From Syntrophales bacterium (GTDB lineage Bacteria > Desulfobacterota > Syntrophia > Syntrophales > UBA2210), in contig JAUSPK010000015.1 in NCBI GenBank assembly GCA_030655735.1, positions 1 to 7,115 of the forward strand: 7,115 nucleotides of DNA, in the 5' to 3' direction. The notes beneath the pieces are model-generated. The model did not search any database, was not told the DNA's origin, and was given only the letters and a program-made list of their open reading frames with translations. Made by a program: the position numbers and the translations under genes. How positions within the stretch are numbered: position 1 is the first letter of the stretch; every line of letters begins with the position of its first letter. Shown one piece after another: positions 5,262 to 7,115 of this stretch.

Positions 5262-7115
5262 TCAGCTCCCCAAAGGCTCCTTGTTGCAGCGAACTCCCGT
5301 TTTTATGATCCGGATTCCCCTCGCGGATTCGTCGTCGTAGCCGACGACCTGTGTCAATATCTCCAGGGGTTTTACCCCGCCAGACGGATCGAACCGCGTC
5401 GACACCGAAAGCACGGTCTCTTTCATGTCGAAGGCAAGGGATGTTACCAGCGGGCGTATGTCCTTTTTGGCGGTCAATCCCTTCCTTTCTCTGGACACCG
5501 TAAAGGTGTCCGCGTCGAGGAAGGCCTGTATCCTCTCGGCCGGAGCCGGTCCGGCGGGCAGGACGGGCGCAGACGACAGATGGAACTCATAGTCAAACCC
5601 CTCAATGAGACTGGACAGCGATGCGGCATGGGGAGAAATAGGCTCGGCGCCCAGAAGTTTTATCCCCTCGGGCAGACAGCAATTTACCTTGATGACAAAG
5701 GCCTCCGGGGAGCCTCGGTATCCCCGAAGCTGGATATCCATATATTCACGGAGGCTTTCTATCCCGACCGGGAGGGCGTAGGGGAAGGATATCTTGGGGT
5801 GGGGATGAAACCCCTCCGAAAAGGCGAAGGGAAACCCGCTTATGTTTATCGCGCGAACGATAGCGGAAGACAACTCCAGGTGCGACAGCAGGCCGGCCTT
5901 CCCCCGCTTTGAAAATTGTATTCTGAGTCGTGTGATTACCTTGTCGTAAAGAGAGGAGGACGGTTTCCGGGGGGGTGCGACAGTGCCTGGTTCTTCGGTG
6001 GTGATCATCTGCAACCCTTCCGAGCATACCCCACACATATGACATACCGCGGATCGGCAATCTCCGGTCAGCTGAGTGTCCAGGGATTTTTCATATTCCT
6101 GCGCGAGAAAGGCCCTGTCCACGCCGCAGTCGATCATGTCCCAGGGGAGGGGGGCGTCCAGATCTCTCTGCGCGAGACCCCCGGCCGTGTCTATCTCCAA
6201 CTCCTCTACGGCCTGCTGCCAGGCATCAAACCGAAACCGGTCACTCCAGCCGTCGAAGCGGCATCCCGCATGGAAGACCCGTGCCACGAGATCACCCATC
6301 CTTTCGTCTCCCCTTGCCAGAAGGCCCTCGAGAAAACTCATCTCACGGTCATGCCACTTGAGCTTCAGGTTCTTGTGCCGGATATGTTTCTTGAAGAATT
6401 CCTGTTTTCCCCGTGTTTCGTCGATCGTTATCTGCCGGTGCCACTGGAAGGGGGTGAAGGGTTTCGGTACAAAGGTGGAGATGCTGACGGTGACCTGCCG
6501 CCGGTTTTGCCCCTCTTTGAGCACCTTATAGGCGAGATCTACAATCCCTTCGAGGTCTTCCTGCGTTTCGGAGGGCAGCCCAATCATGAAGTAGAGCTTG
6601 ATCGACTTCCACCCCGCGTCAAAGACCTTTCGCACGGTGGCCAGGAGTTCCTCCTCGGTGTTTCCCTTGTTGATAACGTCCCGAAGCCGCTGCGTCCCCG
6701 CCTCCGGCGCGAGCGTGAAGCTTGTCTTGCGAACCCTCTTTATCTGATTGATCAGTGTATCGGTCAAGGTCTCCACCCTCAGAGAGGGGAGGGCGAGGGC
6801 AACCCGTTTGTCGTAATGCCGATCCATGAGCGATGTCAGGAGGTATTCGATACAGGAATAGTCACCGGAACTGAGGGAGAGGAGAGACATCTCGGTATGT
6901 CCCGTTGAAGAGAGCATCTCGCGGGCCATCTCTTCCAGTGTGCCGGGCGACCTCTCTCTGACGGGTCTCCAGACCATTCCTGCCTGACAGAAGCGGCACC
7001 CCCGGGTGCAGCCTCTGGCTACCTCCAGCGTTATCCGGTCATGGACGGTCCCGACTATGGGTACGATCGGTCTCGACGGACCGCGCCACTTCTCCAGATC
7101 GGCTACCGCCCGTTT
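5262..7115 (-). CDS. B12-binding-type radical SAM protein fused to DUF2344, N-terminus outside window
   Basis: The reading frame is open to the right edge, giving 617 visible residues. An internal ATG at 6977 is not the start, because codons before it encode the radical SAM signature RGCTRGCRFCQAG with C36, C40 and C43 (counted from the edge). These bind the 4Fe-4S cluster that activates S-adenosylmethionine. The radical SAM core runs to about residue 250. A cysteine group C353-x4-C-x2-C-x2-C364 could hold an auxiliary cluster. From about 390 to the end is a DUF2344 (radical SAM-linked, TIGR03936-like) domain, with FSEGFHPHPKISFPYALPVG at about 432-451. The front part resembles TIGR03960, whose members carry an N-terminal B12-binding domain; that part is not visible here. 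In many Firmicutes the two parts are separate neighbouring genes. The substrate is unknown; the constant link to RNase G suggests RNA or ribosome modification, which is inference. The stop lies 32 bases before rng. Confidence 0.93.
   Translation of the reverse strand, partial: KRAVADLEKWRGPSRPIVPIVGTVHDRITLEVARGCTRGCRFCQAGMVWRPVRERSPGTLEEMAREMLSSTGHTEMSLLSLSSGDYSCIEYLLTSLMDRHYDKRVALALPSLRVETLTDTLINQIKRVRKTSFTLAPEAGTQRLRDVINKGNTEEELLATVRKVFDAGWKSIKLYFMIGLPSETQEDLEGIVDLAYKVLKEGQNRRQVTVSISTFVPKPFTPFQWHRQITIDETRGKQEFFKKHIRHKNLKLKWHDREMSFLEGLLARGDERMGDLVARVFHAGCRFDGWSDRFRFDAWQQAVEELEIDTAGGLAQRDLDAPLPWDMIDCGVDRAFLAQEYEKSLDTQLTGDCRSAVCHMCGVCSEGLQMITTEEPGTVAPPRKPSSSLYDKVITRLRIQFSKRGKAGLLSHLELSSAIVRAINISGFPFAFSEGFHPHPKISFPYALPVGIESLREYMDIQLRGYRGSPEAFVIKVNCCLPEGIKLLGAEPISPHAASLSSLIEGFDYEFHLSSAPVLPAGPAPAERIQAFLDADTFTVSRERKGLTAKKDIRPLVTSLAFDMKETVLSVSTRFDPSGGVKPLEILTQVVGYDDESARGIRIIKTGVRCNKEPLGS

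Noticed and set aside
5244..5912. 222-codon plus-strand open frame
   Set aside because: It is antisense to the DUF2344 domain, has no motif, and conflicts with the well-supported minus-strand gene.
5916..6908. 330-codon plus-strand open frame
   Set aside because: It lies antisense to the radical SAM gene, whose conserved motifs are clear. The frame gives no recognisable protein and is a high-GC shadow.

Overview
The window looks like a chromosomal segment of a Gram-negative, probably anaerobic bacterium, most likely a deltaproteobacterium (Desulfobacterota). This is inferred from several things together: a fused B12-binding radical SAM/DUF2344 protein next to RNase G, a Bax-type lipoprotein, and a convergent spacer holding a four-helix-bundle (S23/IVP-type) gene fragment and a REP-like hairpin. 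No single feature proves the taxonomy.

Left part, plus strand. Positions 1-299 hold no intact gene. Two short overlapping open frames there look like the remains of one small frameshifted gene. Next is an A/T-rich gene (300-1415) for a protein with an N-terminal HEPN-like domain, including an RN-x3-H motif, and a C-terminal array of about four zinc ribbons. I do not know a characterised protein of this design; it is the best candidate for an undescribed system. After a 188-base spacer with a strong hairpin come two translationally coupled genes. One is a Bax-type glucosaminidase lipoprotein (1604-2362). The other is an exported polysaccharide deacetylase (2359-3420), whose start overlaps the previous stop in ATGA. 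The pair probably acts on envelope glycans, one hydrolysing and one deacetylating.

Middle, 3421-3726. This spacer between convergent genes is full of structure. It contains a tandem 10-bp duplication, a REP-like hairpin, and two inverted arrays of degenerate 8-bp G-rich units. The arrays bracket the N-terminal fragment of a four-helix-bundle gene on the minus strand. It reads as a graveyard of small mobile or repetitive DNA.

Right part, minus strand, more G/C-rich. A radical SAM gene fused to a DUF2344 domain enters from the right edge. It is open to position 7115, so its N-terminus lies outside the window. RNase G (rng) follows 32 bases downstream with its own ribosome binding site. The two probably form one operon. 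It resembles the conserved radical SAM-DUF2344-rng(-rplU) neighbourhood of other bacteria, but here rng is the last gene before the repeat-rich spacer.
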